From: Candidatus Eiseniibacteriota bacterium
Lineage (GTDB): Bacteria; Joyebacterota; Joyebacteria; Joyebacterales; Joyebacteraceae
DNA length: 61,664 bases
Assembly: GCA_030622115.1 (NCBI GenBank)
Contig: JAUXGN010000015.1
Span: forward strand, 1 to 61,664
Direction: 5' to 3'
Shown piece after piece: positions 1 to 9,047 of the stretch; position 1 is the first letter of the stretch, and every line of letters starts with the position of its first letter. The position numbers and the translations under genes are program-made. Under the pieces are notes generated by a model. It saw nothing but the letters and a program-made list of their open reading frames with translations. It did no database searches and was not told the DNA's origin.

Positions 1-1207
1 CGAAGCTGATCTCCGACACCGCCAGCGTGTCCACAATGCTGACCGCCGGGGGTGGCGCGTCTTCGCCGACCACGGTTGGAAGCAGCGTGTCGATCGGTGC
101 GTCTTCCGCCACACGTGGTTCGGTCCACTCCTTGATCGTCAGGAGATAGCCCTGCAGACTCTCAACGTCCTTCATCGCATTTGCGGCCAGCTTCGCCACA
201 TCGCTCCTCGGAGACTCATCCCTGGCCTCCCTGAACGCCTCAATCGCCTCATCGAACTGTCCGAAGTGATCTCTCCTGATGAGACCGATGCGATAGCGCG
301 CCTCGGCTGCTGCCTCGGAGCGTGCGTGCGACGCAGCAATGCCGCCGTACGTTGTCACGGATTCCTCGTAGTCCCCCCCCGCCGCATGGACCTCGCCGCT
401 GAGAAGCAGAACACGATTCAGTTCGTCGCGATCCGCGGTGCGGCGCTCCAGATCACCAAGCACATCCTGCGCCGCATCGAGTTCATTCAGATCGAGGTAG
501 ACACCCGCCAACTTGATGCGCGCCTCGAATGCCAGCTGCCGCGAGCCGCTCTCCTCGGCTACAGCACGCAGATGTCGAGCAGCGTCATCGAGCCTGCCCA
601 TTGCGGTGTAGTTCTCCGCTGTCAGAAAATGCAGTTCCGCACGCAGGTCGCTTCGCGGGAAATGCTCCAGCGCCGACATGTACACCTCTGCCGCATCGTC
701 GAAGTGCCGTCTCGCGTTCTTCGCCCTGCCGATAAGGATCATGGCGTCATCGGAGAGCTCCCCCGGGGCGTCGGCATACGCGAGGGCCTCGACCGCCTGC
801 TCCGCAGAGACCGGATTCCCACGCTCCAGCATGACCGCGGCCAGTGCGTATTCAGCCTGTGGACGGAGTTCACTCTCGGGATAGAGAGCCAGAAAACTGG
901 TCAGGCGCATCTCGGCGCTCTCGTACTTGCCCTGGCGATAGAGGGCCTGCGCAAGAAGGAGAAGGGCATCGTCGGCCCACGAGGACTCCGGATAGAGTTT
1001 GATCACGCGACCGCTTTTCTCGATAACCCTGTCAAGGAGATCCAGCTCATTCGCTGTGGGATTCGAATCCGGCGGGCGGGTCGTTCGGATGCGCTCGGCT
1101 TCATTGTACGCCGTGCGGGCATGGTAGAATGTATTGTAGTAAACGCAGCCGGGGGTCACCGCGACCAGAGCAATAAGGACAATGGCGAGTAGTACTCTAC
1201 GAATCAC
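1..1207 (-). CDS. TPR lipoprotein, 3' part (gene continues past the window edge)
   Basis: This is an outer- or inner-membrane lipoprotein with tetratricopeptide-like repeats, and the window edge cuts off its C-terminus. I read it from a GTG at 1207 because an AAAGGAG ribosome site lies 11 bases upstream. The protein opens with two arginines, a hydrophobic stretch and a TPGC lipobox, so the mature form starts at that Cys. Helical repeats of the kind 'LYPESSWADDALLLLAQALY' follow, as in BamD/YbgF-like scaffold proteins. The last visible residues are a Pro/Asp/Val-rich linker, so a further domain may follow beyond the edge. It begins 17 bases after pyrR and is probably the last known gene of the dus-led operon. 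The function is not recognisable beyond envelope scaffolding. The frame is fully open for about 400 codons. Confidence 0.75.
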   Translation of the reverse strand, partial: MIRRVLLAIVLIALVAVTPGCVYYNTFYHARTAYNEAERIRTTRPPDSNPTANELDLLDRVIEKSGRVIKLYPESSWADDALLLLAQALYRQGKYESAEMRLTSFLALYPESELRPQAEYALAAVMLERGNPVSAEQAVEALAYADAPGELSDDAMILIGRAKNARRHFDDAAEVYMSALEHFPRSDLRAELHFLTAENYTAMGRLDDAARHLRAVAEESGSRQLAFEARIKLAGVYLDLNELDAAQDVLGDLERRTADRDELNRVLLLSGEVHAAGGDYEESVTTYGGIAASHARSEAAAEARYRIGLIRRDHFGQFDEAIEAFREARDESPRSDVAKLAANAMKDVESLQGYLLTIKEWTEPRVAEDAPIDTLLPTVVGEDAPPPAVSIVDTLAVSEISF

Positions 1208-1223
1208 GAGGACTCGGGCTCCT

Positions 1224-1844
<621 letters not shown>

Positions 1845-1847
1845 CTA

Positions 1848-2678
1848 TCACCTGCGCCCGACATCCGCAAGGTGTCGCCCAACTGATGGAAGAAGCAGGC
1901 GTTCCAACTCCGGAGCCTTGCTTGCCGCCAAGCTCTTCACGCGGTTCACAAGCTGGTATCTCGGTGGAGGATCGAGCGAGAGCCGCTCAAGAAGAGGAGC
2001 ATCTCTGAATATGCTGTCCGGAGTCGCATCGGCCACAACTCTCCCATCAGACAGAATGATCATGCGGCCGGCGACGCGACCAGCCAGCTCGAGGTCGTGC
2101 GTAACCAGAACGAGACCGCAGCCTTCCTCGAGCATGTCGAGCATGAACTTGACGAGTCTCTCACGCATCGCCGGATCGATCCCGGCGCTCGGCTCGTCGA
2201 GGAGAAGAAAAGGCCTGTCGAGCGCTATCATGCAGGCGAGAGCCGCCCGTCGCTTTTCCCCTGCGCTGAGGCTGAGCGGCGACCTATCCAGGAAAAGGCC
2301 CGGATCGAGTCCGGCCCTCGCAAGTGCATTCCTGACGATTCCTGGTATCTCTTCCTCTGCAGCTCCTTGATGCCGGAGTCCGAACGCCACTTCATCGAGA
2401 ATGCTCTCCTCGAAGAACTGCAGCTCGGGGAACTGATAGACAAGCCCAACAGCCGATCTGAGTGTGCCGTCAGCACCTTCAAGAGCAGCGGTGCCGGAAG
2501 TCGGCGCCACGAGTCCCGCCATTACCTCCAGCAGAGATGTCTTACCTGACCCGGTTGGTCCTGCGATGGCCACGGACTCGCCCTGGTCCACCGACAGAGT
2601 GACCCCACTCACGGCAGCCCGTTCATCGGGAAGCCCGCGTTCGTAGATGACACTCAAATCTGTGATGACTATCCTCAC
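1848..2678 (-). CDS. ECF transporter ATPase, EcfA2-like
   Basis: ABC ATPase of the energy-coupling-factor (vitamin or cobalt/nickel uptake) class, 276 residues. Visible motifs in order are Walker A GPTGSGKTS, the Q-loop YQFPELQFFEE typical of EcfA2 subunits, signature LSAGEKRR, Walker B FLLLDEPSAG and switch VTHD. All catalytic positions look intact. In ECF transporters two ATPases pair with a membrane EcfT and a substrate-specific S protein. Here the companion ATPase is directly upstream (four-base overlap), but no EcfT or S component is in the window. The substrate therefore cannot be named. The protein has no signal peptide and would sit on the cytoplasmic face of the inner membrane. Confidence 0.85.
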   Translation of the reverse strand: MRIVITDLSVIYERGLPDERAAVSGVTLSVDQGESVAIAGPTGSGKTSLLEVMAGLVAPTSGTAALEGADGTLRSAVGLVYQFPELQFFEESILDEVAFGLRHQGAAEEEIPGIVRNALARAGLDPGLFLDRSPLSLSAGEKRRAALACMIALDRPFLLLDEPSAGIDPAMRERLVKFMLDMLEEGCGLVLVTHDLELAGRVAGRMIILSDGRVVADATPDSIFRDAPLLERLSLDPPPRYQLVNRVKSLAASKAPELERLLLPSVGRHLADVGRR

Positions 2679-3514
2679 ACGCCCCCCTCCCGACTCTCAT
2701 CGCGCGACACCGCGAGGACCAGCTCATCGAGAGTCGCCACGCTCGCCGGAATGGTGATTCCATTCGCCCTCAGCTCGTCTGCGATTGCCATAGCCGGTGG
2801 ACGCTTGAGCCCCCAGTTCCTGAGGTCGGACGCCGCACCAAAGAGATCAAGAGGACGCCCGTCGAACACGAGCTTCCCACCATCCAGCACAAGCACGCGC
2901 GTCGCGAGAGCGATCTCCTCGGGGAATTGCGTTACGTGCACGACGGCACATGAGGCGTCCTCCGCGAGGCCGGCGATGATGCTCCACACCTCTCGCCGAC
3001 CCAAGGCATCGAGAAGCGAGGTTGGTTCGTCGAGCAGCAGATAGGTGGGCCGCATCGCCAGTACGGCTGCGACGGCGACACGCTGTTTCTCGCCCCCTGA
3101 GAGATGATGCGGAGGTCTGTCGCGGAGCGATTCAAGGCTCAGCCTTGAGAGCACGTCCGAGATACGCTCACGCATCTCGGCTCTGTCCAATCCGAGATTC
3201 TCCATGCCGAAAGCGATCTCGCGCTCGACCGTGGTACTGACAAGCTGGTTGTCCGGGTTCTGGAAGATAAGACCTACACGGCGACGTATCTCCCACACGT
3301 GCTTCTCATTCGCCGTATCCATCTCGTCCACGACAACACGACCCGACGAGGGAAGCCTGAGTCCGTTCAGCAGTCTCAGCAGTGTCGTCTTCCCGGAGCC
3401 GCTGGCCCCCGCAATCGCGACCGATTCCCCGGGATGGACCGAGAGGCTCACGTTCGAGAGCGCAGACGTCCCCGCTCCGTGATAGGTGAGACTGACATCC
3501 TGCACCTCTATCAA
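2675..3514 (-). CDS. ECF transporter ATPase, EcfA1-like
   Basis: Second ECF-class ATPase, 279 residues, overlapping the next ATPase by four bases and the preceding lipoprotein gene by four. Motifs are Walker A GASGSGKTT, Q-loop FQNPDNQL (typical of EcfA1), signature LSGGEKQR and Walker B YLLLDEPTS. At the H-switch the sequence reads HVTQFPEE, so the usual His after Thr is a Gln. This may leave one of the two composite ATP sites with weak hydrolysis, as in other asymmetric ABC pairs, while the partner keeps VTHD. A conserved C-terminal extension follows the nucleotide-binding domain, as in the family. The membrane partner must be encoded elsewhere. Confidence 0.85.
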   Translation of the reverse strand: MIEVQDVSLTYHGAGTSALSNVSLSVHPGESVAIAGASGSGKTTLLRLLNGLRLPSSGRVVVDEMDTANEKHVWEIRRRVGLIFQNPDNQLVSTTVEREIAFGMENLGLDRAEMRERISDVLSRLSLESLRDRPPHHLSGGEKQRVAVAAVLAMRPTYLLLDEPTSLLDALGRREVWSIIAGLAEDASCAVVHVTQFPEEIALATRVLVLDGGKLVFDGRPLDLFGAASDLRNWGLKRPPAMAIADELRANGITIPASVATLDELVLAVSRDESREGGV

Positions 3515-4404
3515 GGTGAATCCTCCTGAGCTTCTCCCTCAGGCTCCGCGCGATGATCGGCTCTCTCCAGCTTCTCGAGCGTCAGACTCTTTCTACCCAC
3601 AGCCTCGGCGGCGATCTCACGCCCCGCCACCGCACTACCCGCGAGTTCGATGAGACGCGCTCTGGCGACGTCGGCCCAGGCCCCGAAGGGAAAGCGCCTC
3701 ACGTAGCCATCCAGAGCAACGATGCCGCTCTTGGTCTCTCCCAATTCAAGAAGCGCCACCGCCCGAGCGAATACGGCGTCCTCGAGCCCCGGATCGAGGA
3801 CCTCCGCAGCATTGAAACGTTCGATGGCGTCGGCCACTCTTCCAGCATCGAAGTAGGCCTTGCCCAAGGCGAACTCCTGGGCGGCGTCACCCGGTCTGAC
3901 CTCTATGACCTGTTCGAGCACCCGAGCCGATATCTCCGGCTCACCCATCATCAGGAGTACAACACCGAGATTGTACCCCGCATCGGTGAACCGGGGGTCC
4001 TCTTTGAGCGCAGCCCTGAATTCGTCAGCCGCCTTTCTCAGTTCGCCCCTATCGGCTAGCGCGGTTCCTCGATTGTAGCGGGCCTTTGCGTCGGTCCTCA
4101 GAGCGTACCGCGCGATGTCCTCTTCTCCCACGGGCACCTCAACAAGCATTCCGGGGCTCAGCTCGAAGGCATCGTTCACGCCGTTGACGTTCGCGAGATA
4201 GGAGACCCCACTGAGACTCCCGTAGTAGTCATCGGCGATGCTCGCAAGCGTCTCTCCCTCGGAAGCCACATGCGTCACGATCTGGACAGTGGCAACGCCG
4301 CTCCCGCTGGATCTGGGCGGACCGCCGCAGCCGCCGGCGGTCACAACCGCCAGAAGCACCGCCGCTGCCAGGAACCAGCGTTCCGCTCCGCCTCGTTGTC
4401 TCAT
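3511..4404 (-). CDS. LysM and TPR lipoprotein
   Basis: Predicted lipoprotein of 297 residues. The N-terminus has a hydrophobic signal ending in the lipobox-like TAGGCG. A LysM-type fold follows at about residues 40 to 95 (SEGETLASIADDYYGS... ELSPGMLVEVP), which would bind peptidoglycan glycan strands. Three to four TPR units come next (about 105 to 250), with segments such as 'YNRGTALADRGELRKAADEF'. The last 40 residues are charged and acidic. It sits between dus and the ECF ATPases with four-base overlaps on both sides, so all are translated as one unit. A cell-wall-anchored scaffold is the reasonable inference, and no enzymatic motif is seen. Confidence 0.75.
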   Translation of the reverse strand: MRQRGGAERWFLAAAVLLAVVTAGGCGGPPRSSGSGVATVQIVTHVASEGETLASIADDYYGSLSGVSYLANVNGVNDAFELSPGMLVEVPVGEEDIARYALRTDAKARYNRGTALADRGELRKAADEFRAALKEDPRFTDAGYNLGVVLLMMGEPEISARVLEQVIEVRPGDAAQEFALGKAYFDAGRVADAIERFNAAEVLDPGLEDAVFARAVALLELGETKSGIVALDGYVRRFPFGAWADVARARLIELAGSAVAGREIAAEAVGRKSLTLEKLERADHRAEPEGEAQEDSP

Positions 4405-5405
4405 TGCGTCTCACCCCCACTGGCGCCCGTCTCCCGACCCACGCCGAGTTCAGCCAGGGCTCCTCTGATTCTGTCCTTCACAACCTCGGGATCCTCAATG
4501 ACGACAAGCTCGGCCCTGAGCTTCGAAGCACTGTGAAAACCCCTGAGATATGCCACGATGTGCTTCCGCATCTCGTGCACGCCGCGGCGCACGCCTTTCA
4601 TCTCAACCATGAGATCCAGCTGTTCGATCGCAGTCTCGAGACGCTCGGACAGCGATGGCGGCAGCGGTGGCTCCGCCCCCGTCATCGCAGCGCGCACTTC
4701 GCGAAAGATCCAAGGGTTGCCGATCGCTCCCCGCCCGATCATCACGGCATCACATCCCGTAGTATCGATCATGCGAATGGCATCGTCCCCGCATCTGATG
4801 TCTCCGTTCCCGATGACGGGGATCCCCACCGATCGCTTGACCTCGGTGATGAGACGCCAGTCGGCCGTCCCAGTGAAGCTCTGAGCTTTTGTCCTCGGGT
4901 GGATCGTGATCGCGGAGGCTCCAAGTTCCTCGATGAACCCGGCCACTTCGGGCGCGTTGATCGAGTCCTCGTCCCATCCACTTCTGATCTTGACGGTTAC
5001 GGGCCGGGTCGTCGACTCGACAAGAGCCCGAACGACCTCCTGCATCAGCACCGGATCGCGCATGAGAGCGGCGCCGGAGCCGGACTTCACGACCTTCTTC
5101 GCCGGGCACCCGGCATTGAGATCGATGACGTCGGGGCCCATCCTATCCAAGATGCGCGCCGCCTTCGCGACAGACTCGGGATTCGCCCCGAAGAGCTGAA
5201 AGACGATCGGACGCTCCTCCTCGACGAAATCGAGGAACTCGAACGTCCGCTGACTCTCCCGGATGGTCCCCTCAGCGCTCACCATCTCCGTCCAGACCAG
5301 CGACGCGCCCATCCGGCGACAGAGCCTGCGCATCGGGCTGTCAGTCAACCCGGCCAGCGGCCCAAGGATAAGAGGGGGGTCTATGACAAGTTTCCCTATT
5401 CTCAT
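4401..5405 (-). CDS. dusB: tRNA-dihydrouridine synthase (DusB-like)
   Basis: FMN-dependent enzyme that reduces uridine to dihydrouridine in tRNA, 334 residues, full length. The N-terminus matches the family (LGPLAGLTDSPMRRL). The catalytic-Cys motif DLNAGCPAKKVVKSGSG is present, and the phosphate/FMN-binding segment 'IPVIGNGDIRCGDD...VMIGRGAIGNPWIF' is intact. A short C-terminal helical part follows, with HEMRKHIVAYLRG typical of DusB. It leads an operon with the LysM/TPR lipoprotein. Unusually, the start ATG lies only seven bases after a good -10 box (TATACT, 5413..5418), so the mRNA appears to begin at or next to the start codon without a Shine-Dalgarno. Confidence 0.93.
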   Translation of the reverse strand: MRIGKLVIDPPLILGPLAGLTDSPMRRLCRRMGASLVWTEMVSAEGTIRESQRTFEFLDFVEEERPIVFQLFGANPESVAKAARILDRMGPDVIDLNAGCPAKKVVKSGSGAALMRDPVLMQEVVRALVESTTRPVTVKIRSGWDEDSINAPEVAGFIEELGASAITIHPRTKAQSFTGTADWRLITEVKRSVGIPVIGNGDIRCGDDAIRMIDTTGCDAVMIGRGAIGNPWIFREVRAAMTGAEPPLPPSLSERLETAIEQLDLMVEMKGVRRGVHEMRKHIVAYLRGFHSASKLRAELVVIEDPEVVKDRIRGALAELGVGRETGASGGETQ

Positions 5406-5412
5406 TGTCCGG

Positions 5413-5442
5413 AGTATATTGCCCCGCTCTCCAGGGCGTCAA
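5413..5442 (-). promoter_or_regulatory. Promoter of the dus operon (leaderless)
   Basis: On the minus strand TTGACG (5442..5437), an 18-base spacer and TATACT (5418..5413) form a sigma-70-type promoter. The expected transcription start is about 5406, next to the dus ATG at 5405, which leaves no room for a leader. Confidence 0.7.
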
Positions 5443-5447
5443 GAAGA

Positions 5448-5472
5448 CGGGGCGGCCTTGTCGACCGCCCCG
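5448..5472 (-). terminator. Hairpin terminator after ctp
   Basis: An 8-bp perfect GC stem (CGGGGCGG / CCGCCCCG) with a 9-base loop lies 39 bases after the ctp stop and just upstream of the dus promoter. No clean U-run follows, so termination efficiency is uncertain. Confidence 0.5.
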
Positions 5473-5510
5473 CGTGGCATCCACAGCGGCTCTCAAGTGG
5501 TTGCGGCGAG

Positions 5511-7088
5511 CTATTCCTCCGCTTCCACGGATTCGTCGGCCAGCGCGAAGAGATCCGCCAGGCCTTTGGCGCTGCCGGCGATCTTTGCGGTCTGGCTGAG
5601 CTGTCCGTCACCTTCGATAGCAACAATGTAGGCCTCGGTCCTGCCGTAGAGCTTGCGTGCGAGATCGCGCCGCATGGAGAGCTCAATCTCGTCACGGTGT
5701 TCCTCAAGCACATCTTCATCGAACTCGAAGCCGTCTCTCTCCAAGAAACTGAGGAACGCGCTCCACAAGGAAGCATCGATTTCGATCGCACCGCTGCCGA
5801 GCTCATGCTCCGACAGGTAGTGAATGGCGAATTCGAAGTACTCCTCGCGACGCTCGAGATCTACGGCAATGTCGGATCTTCGCGTGCCCTCTATCGTAAC
5901 GTCGGGGATTATTCCGCCGCCGCCATAGACGACCCGGCCGGCCGCCGTCGCATATTGAGGTCTCTCTGTCTCCTCGTCCTCTCCTTCGGCCACTTCTGCG
6001 CCCGGATCCCAGCGCTCGGGCTTCTCAATGAGCCTGCCGCTCGCCGTGTACCACTTGGCAGTCGTCAACTTGATGGCGCAGTCCTTCGTATACGGCTTGA
6101 GTCGCATCAGCGTCTGAACGGAACCCTTGCCGAAACTCGTTGTTCCAACGACGATTCCCCGGTCCCAATCCTGGATGGCGCCGGCGACGATCTCCGACGC
6201 GCTTGCGCTGCCGCCGTTGATGAGAACTACGATCGGGAAGTCTCTCGAAAAGCGCGCAGGCCTTCTCGCGTAGAACTCCTTGTTCTGCTCGCGGAGACGC
6301 CCTCGCGTGCTCACTACCAGCTCCCCGGCTTCGAGGAAGACATCACTCACATCGACGGCCTGAGAAAGGAGACCTCCAGGATTGCTCCTGAGATCCACGA
6401 TCAGGGATCGCATCCCCTCGCCCTCGAGATCGTCGAGCCTCGCGGAAAGCTCCTCCGCGGTCGTGCGAGCGAATCTGGAGATACGCACATACCCGACATC
6501 GCCATCCATGACGAAAGCGTAGGGCACGCTGTCGATCTTGATGATGTCTCTCGTGACGGTGTACTCAAGGAGATCCTCGAGTCCTTCGCGATGAATCGAG
6601 ATACTGACCTTCGTGCCCGGCTCGCCGCGGAGAGTTCCGATGGCCTCGTCAACAGTGATTCCTATTGTCGACTCGCCTTCGATGGCGACTATGCGATCAC
6701 CGGACTGAATGCCGAGATCGTACGCCGGTGTTCCTTCTATCGGACTCACAACCGTCAGCACACCGTCTCTGACAGCTATCTGAATACCCAATCCCCCAAA
6801 CTCACCCTCCGTCGATACCTTGAAATCCCCGAAGGACTCCTCATCAAGAAACATGGAGTACGGATCGAGACTGGCGAGCATTCCCCGCACCGCTCCGTAC
6901 ATCAGCTCCTTGGCATCCACGTCCTCGACGTACGCCCGCTCTACTTTGGAGAGGGCGTCAGTGAAGAGATCGAGATACGTGTAGAGATCACCGCGCGCGC
7001 TCACGCGCTCGACCGTCCACGCGCCGAGGAGAATCCCGACGATGAGTGCCAGGACCACCGGCGCGAACCGCCCGAATCGTCTCGTCAT
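5511..7088 (-). CDS. Carboxy-terminal processing protease, S41 family
   Basis: Periplasmic serine protease of the CtpA/Prc family, about 525 residues. Residues 8 to 28 form an uncleaved or signal-type membrane helix. A PDZ domain spans about 90 to 180 (GLGIQIAVRDGVLTVVSP...DLGIQSGDRIVAIEG). The protease core follows, with the nucleophile segment NGGSASASEIVAGA near residue 295 and the general-base Lys in TSFGKGSVQ near 321. The long C-terminal region (about 370 to 525) is charged and is found in many family members. It would trim C-termini of envelope proteins. The start at 7088 (MTRRFG) is chosen because CAGGAG lies nine bases upstream and the ATG follows the tmk stop by one base. Confidence 0.92.
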   Translation of the reverse strand: MTRRFGRFAPVVLALIVGILLGAWTVERVSARGDLYTYLDLFTDALSKVERAYVEDVDAKELMYGAVRGMLASLDPYSMFLDEESFGDFKVSTEGEFGGLGIQIAVRDGVLTVVSPIEGTPAYDLGIQSGDRIVAIEGESTIGITVDEAIGTLRGEPGTKVSISIHREGLEDLLEYTVTRDIIKIDSVPYAFVMDGDVGYVRISRFARTTAEELSARLDDLEGEGMRSLIVDLRSNPGGLLSQAVDVSDVFLEAGELVVSTRGRLREQNKEFYARRPARFSRDFPIVVLINGGSASASEIVAGAIQDWDRGIVVGTTSFGKGSVQTLMRLKPYTKDCAIKLTTAKWYTASGRLIEKPERWDPGAEVAEGEDEETERPQYATAAGRVVYGGGGIIPDVTIEGTRRSDIAVDLERREEYFEFAIHYLSEHELGSGAIEIDASLWSAFLSFLERDGFEFDEDVLEEHRDEIELSMRRDLARKLYGRTEAYIVAIEGDGQLSQTAKIAGSAKGLADLFALADESVEAEE

Positions 7089-7089
7089 G

Positions 7090-7776
7090 TTAGTCATCTC
7101 CTGCATGTTTTCCGGTCCATTCTTCCAGCAGATCGTCGGCCCGCGACGCTATCTCGCGTGCCAACTCTTCAATGTGGCCTCTCGCGTCGAGAACCGCAAA
7201 CCGCTTGGGTTCTAGAATGGCCTCATCAAGATATGCCTGCCTGACCGTTCCGTGAAACTCGATCGCCTCACTCTCGATCCGATCCCGTGCCGCGACCAGA
7301 CCATCATCCTGAATCCTACCGGTGAGACGCCCGAGACCCTCCCCTGCGTCCAGATCGAGAAGGAAGCTTATGTCTGGTTTGACGCCGCCTGTCGCCGTTT
7401 CGTTCAACGAACGCACAAGATCAGCCCCGAGCCCACGTCCTCCGCCCTGGTAGGCTACACTCGCATCAGCGAAGCGGTCGGATATGACAACGGCCCCCCT
7501 CTTGAGAGCGGGAACAATGACATGGGCCACGTGCTCGGACCTGGAGGCAAGATAGAGGAATAGCTCCGTCTCAGCACGCATGCCGGTCTGACCAGTATCG
7601 AGCAGAATCTCGCGAAGGCGTTCGCCGAGAGCCGTTCCTCCGGGTTCCCGAGTGAGCACCACTCCGATACCGCGAGCCTCGAGGTGTTTGACCAGGAGCC
7701 GGGCCTGCGTCGACTTGCCGCAACCCTCAACGCCCTCAAACGTGATGAAGAGCCCTGTTCGCTCCTGCTCGCTCAT
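7090..7776 (-). CDS. tmk: Thymidylate kinase
   Basis: dTMP kinase (dTMP + ATP to dTDP), 228 residues. The P-loop is GVEGCGKST near residue 15, the nucleotide-base segment is TREPGGTALGERLRE, and the DRF motif (ISDRFADASVAYQGGGRG) contacts the substrate. The LID region follows DLDAGEGLGRLTGR. It is intact and of normal length. It precedes ctp by one base, so the two are cotranscribed. The pairing of tmk with a protease has no clear functional logic and probably reflects operon packing. Confidence 0.95.
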   Translation of the reverse strand: MSEQERTGLFITFEGVEGCGKSTQARLLVKHLEARGIGVVLTREPGGTALGERLREILLDTGQTGMRAETELFLYLASRSEHVAHVIVPALKRGAVVISDRFADASVAYQGGGRGLGADLVRSLNETATGGVKPDISFLLDLDAGEGLGRLTGRIQDDGLVAARDRIESEAIEFHGTVRQAYLDEAILEPKRFAVLDARGHIEELAREIASRADDLLEEWTGKHAGDD

Positions 7777-7809
7777 GGTTCCCGTCTCTCGTGGCCGACC
7801 CCTGTTAGC

Positions 7810-7840
7810 ACTTCAGGTCGGACACCTCCCGACCTGAAGT
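7810..7840 (-). terminator. Perfect hairpin between tmk and inositol-phosphate synthase
   Basis: A 12-bp perfect inverted repeat (ACTTCAGGTCGG / CCGACCTGAAGT) with a 7-base loop lies 60 bases after the inositol-phosphate synthase stop. No U-run is present. It is placed where a terminator for the upstream transcript would be. Confidence 0.5.
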
Positions 7841-7900
7841 TCGCGACCACAGCCCAATCGGTCGCGCCCACGCGACTGCAGTCCAATCGGTCGCGCCCAC
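7841..7900 (-). repeat. Tandem 29-bp repeat with internal hairpins
   Basis: The 18-base unit CCAATCGGTCGCGCCCAC occurs at 7854..7871 and 7883..7900, a period of 29. A shortened third unit precedes them. Each unit carries a small inverted repeat (GCGACC/GGTCGC at 7843..7865, GCGAC/GTCGC at 7872..7894), and GACTGCAGTC (7874..7883) is a perfect palindrome. The block abuts the stop codon of the inositol-phosphate synthase gene. Confidence 0.7.
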
Positions 7901-9006
7901 TACTTCCCCGTCGCCTTCTGAGCCTTCTGCCCGTACTTGGCGATGTACGCTTCGGTCTTCGTCCGCGCGTCGTAGTCAGTGAACTGCTTGGGCGGCGACT
8001 TGAAGAAGTACGATGACGGTGCGTCAATTGCACCCGAGAGACCGTTGTCGAGCGCAAGCTTCATGCACCGCACAGCGTCAATCATGACGCCTGCCGAGTT
8101 CGGCGAGTCCCAGACCTCAAGCTTGAGTTCGACATTGAGCGGCACATCCCCGAACGTGCGCCCCTCCATCCGGACGTAGGCCCACTTGCGGTCGGAAAGC
8201 CACTCGATGTAGTCCGAGGGGCCTATATGAACGTTGCTCGCCCCGATATCGTAGTCCAGCTGAGATGTCACGGCATTCGTCTTTGATATCTTCTTCGATT
8301 CCAGTCTGGAGCGCTCGAGCATGTTGAGAAAATCAGTGTTGCCGCCAACGTTGAGCTGACTCGTCCGTTCGAGACGAACGCCGCGCTCTCTGAAAAGCGT
8401 GGTGAGCACGCGATGCACGATGGTGGCGCCGACCTGCGACTTGACATCGTCCCCCATCACAGGCAACCCCTTCTTCTCAAAACGCTGTTGCCAGTAGCGT
8501 TCGCGCGCGATGAAGACCGGGATCCCATTCACAAAACCGCACCCGGCCTCCAGGATCTGCTCGACGTACCACTTCGTTGCCTCTTCGCTCCCTACCGGGA
8601 GAAAACTGAGCACAACATCCGTCTTGGTATCCTTGAGAAGCCCGACGATGTCATCCGTCGGACCGGGCGCCTTCTCGATGATCTCTGACAAATACTTCCC
8701 AAGTCCATCGTGCGTCATGCCCCTCGCGACTTTCACTCCCAGTTTCGGCACATCGCTGAACTTGTACGTGTTGTTCGGTTTCGTGAAGATGGCCTCGGAC
8801 AGGTCCTTGCCTACCTTGTTCTTGTCGATGTCGATGGCTGCCGAGAATTCGATGTCGCTGATGTGATACCCGCCGAGATTGACATGCATGAGTCCCGGAA
8901 CGAATTCATCGTCAGCTGCGTTCTTGTAGTACTCCACGCCCTGAACGAGTGACGATGAGCAATTCCCAACGCCGATGATCGCTACCCTTACCTTCTTCTT
9001 GCCCAT
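7900..9006 (-). CDS. Inositol-3-phosphate synthase
   Basis: NAD-dependent enzyme converting glucose 6-phosphate to 1L-myo-inositol 1-phosphate, 368 residues, the length of the actinobacterial/archaeal form. The N-terminal Rossmann motif [18 protein letters not shown] is clear. Later landmarks are '[16 protein letters not shown]', '[14 protein letters not shown]' and '[18 protein letters not shown]', characteristic of the family. A GGGGGTGA ribosome site precedes the ATG. The next gene downstream on the complementary side of the same transcript direction is a CDP-alcohol phosphatidyltransferase immediately upstream (41 bases apart), so the product is probably used for phosphatidylinositol-type lipid synthesis. 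This enzyme is uncommon outside Actinobacteria, archaea and some candidate phyla. Confidence 0.93.
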   Translation of the reverse strand: MGKKKVRVAIIGVGNCSSSLVQGVEYYKNAADDEFVPGLMHVNLGGYHISDIEFSAAIDIDKNKVGKDLSEAIFTKPNNTYKFSDVPKLGVKVARGMTHDGLGKYLSEIIEKAPGPTDDIVGLLKDTKTDVVLSFLPVGSEEATKWYVEQILEAGCGFVNGIPVFIARERYWQQRFEKKGLPVMGDDVKSQVGATIVHRVLTTLFRERGVRLERTSQLNVGGNTDFLNMLERSRLESKKISKTNAVTSQLDYDIGASNVHIGPSDYIEWLSDRKWAYVRMEGRTFGDVPLNVELKLEVWDSPNSAGVMIDAVRCMKLALDNGLSGAIDAPSSYFFKSPPKQFTDYDARTKTEAYIAKYGQKAQKATGK

Positions 9007-9047
9007 CGAAAGTCACCCCCGATGTGTGCTTGTGTTCAAGTCTGTCC

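Noticed and set aside
266-1192. A 308-codon plus-strand frame at the left edge
   Set aside because: The opposite strand carries a TPR lipoprotein with a lipobox and ribosome site, which explains the region.
4404-7244. A 946-codon open frame on the plus strand
   Set aside because: It lies antisense to dus and ctp, which are clear, complete family members. The translation is Arg/His/Asp-rich with no domain, the usual shadow of GC-rich coding DNA.
7841-7900. A possible CRISPR array at the 29-base-period repeats
   Set aside because: Only two full units exist, the spacer is 11 bases, and no cas gene is nearby.
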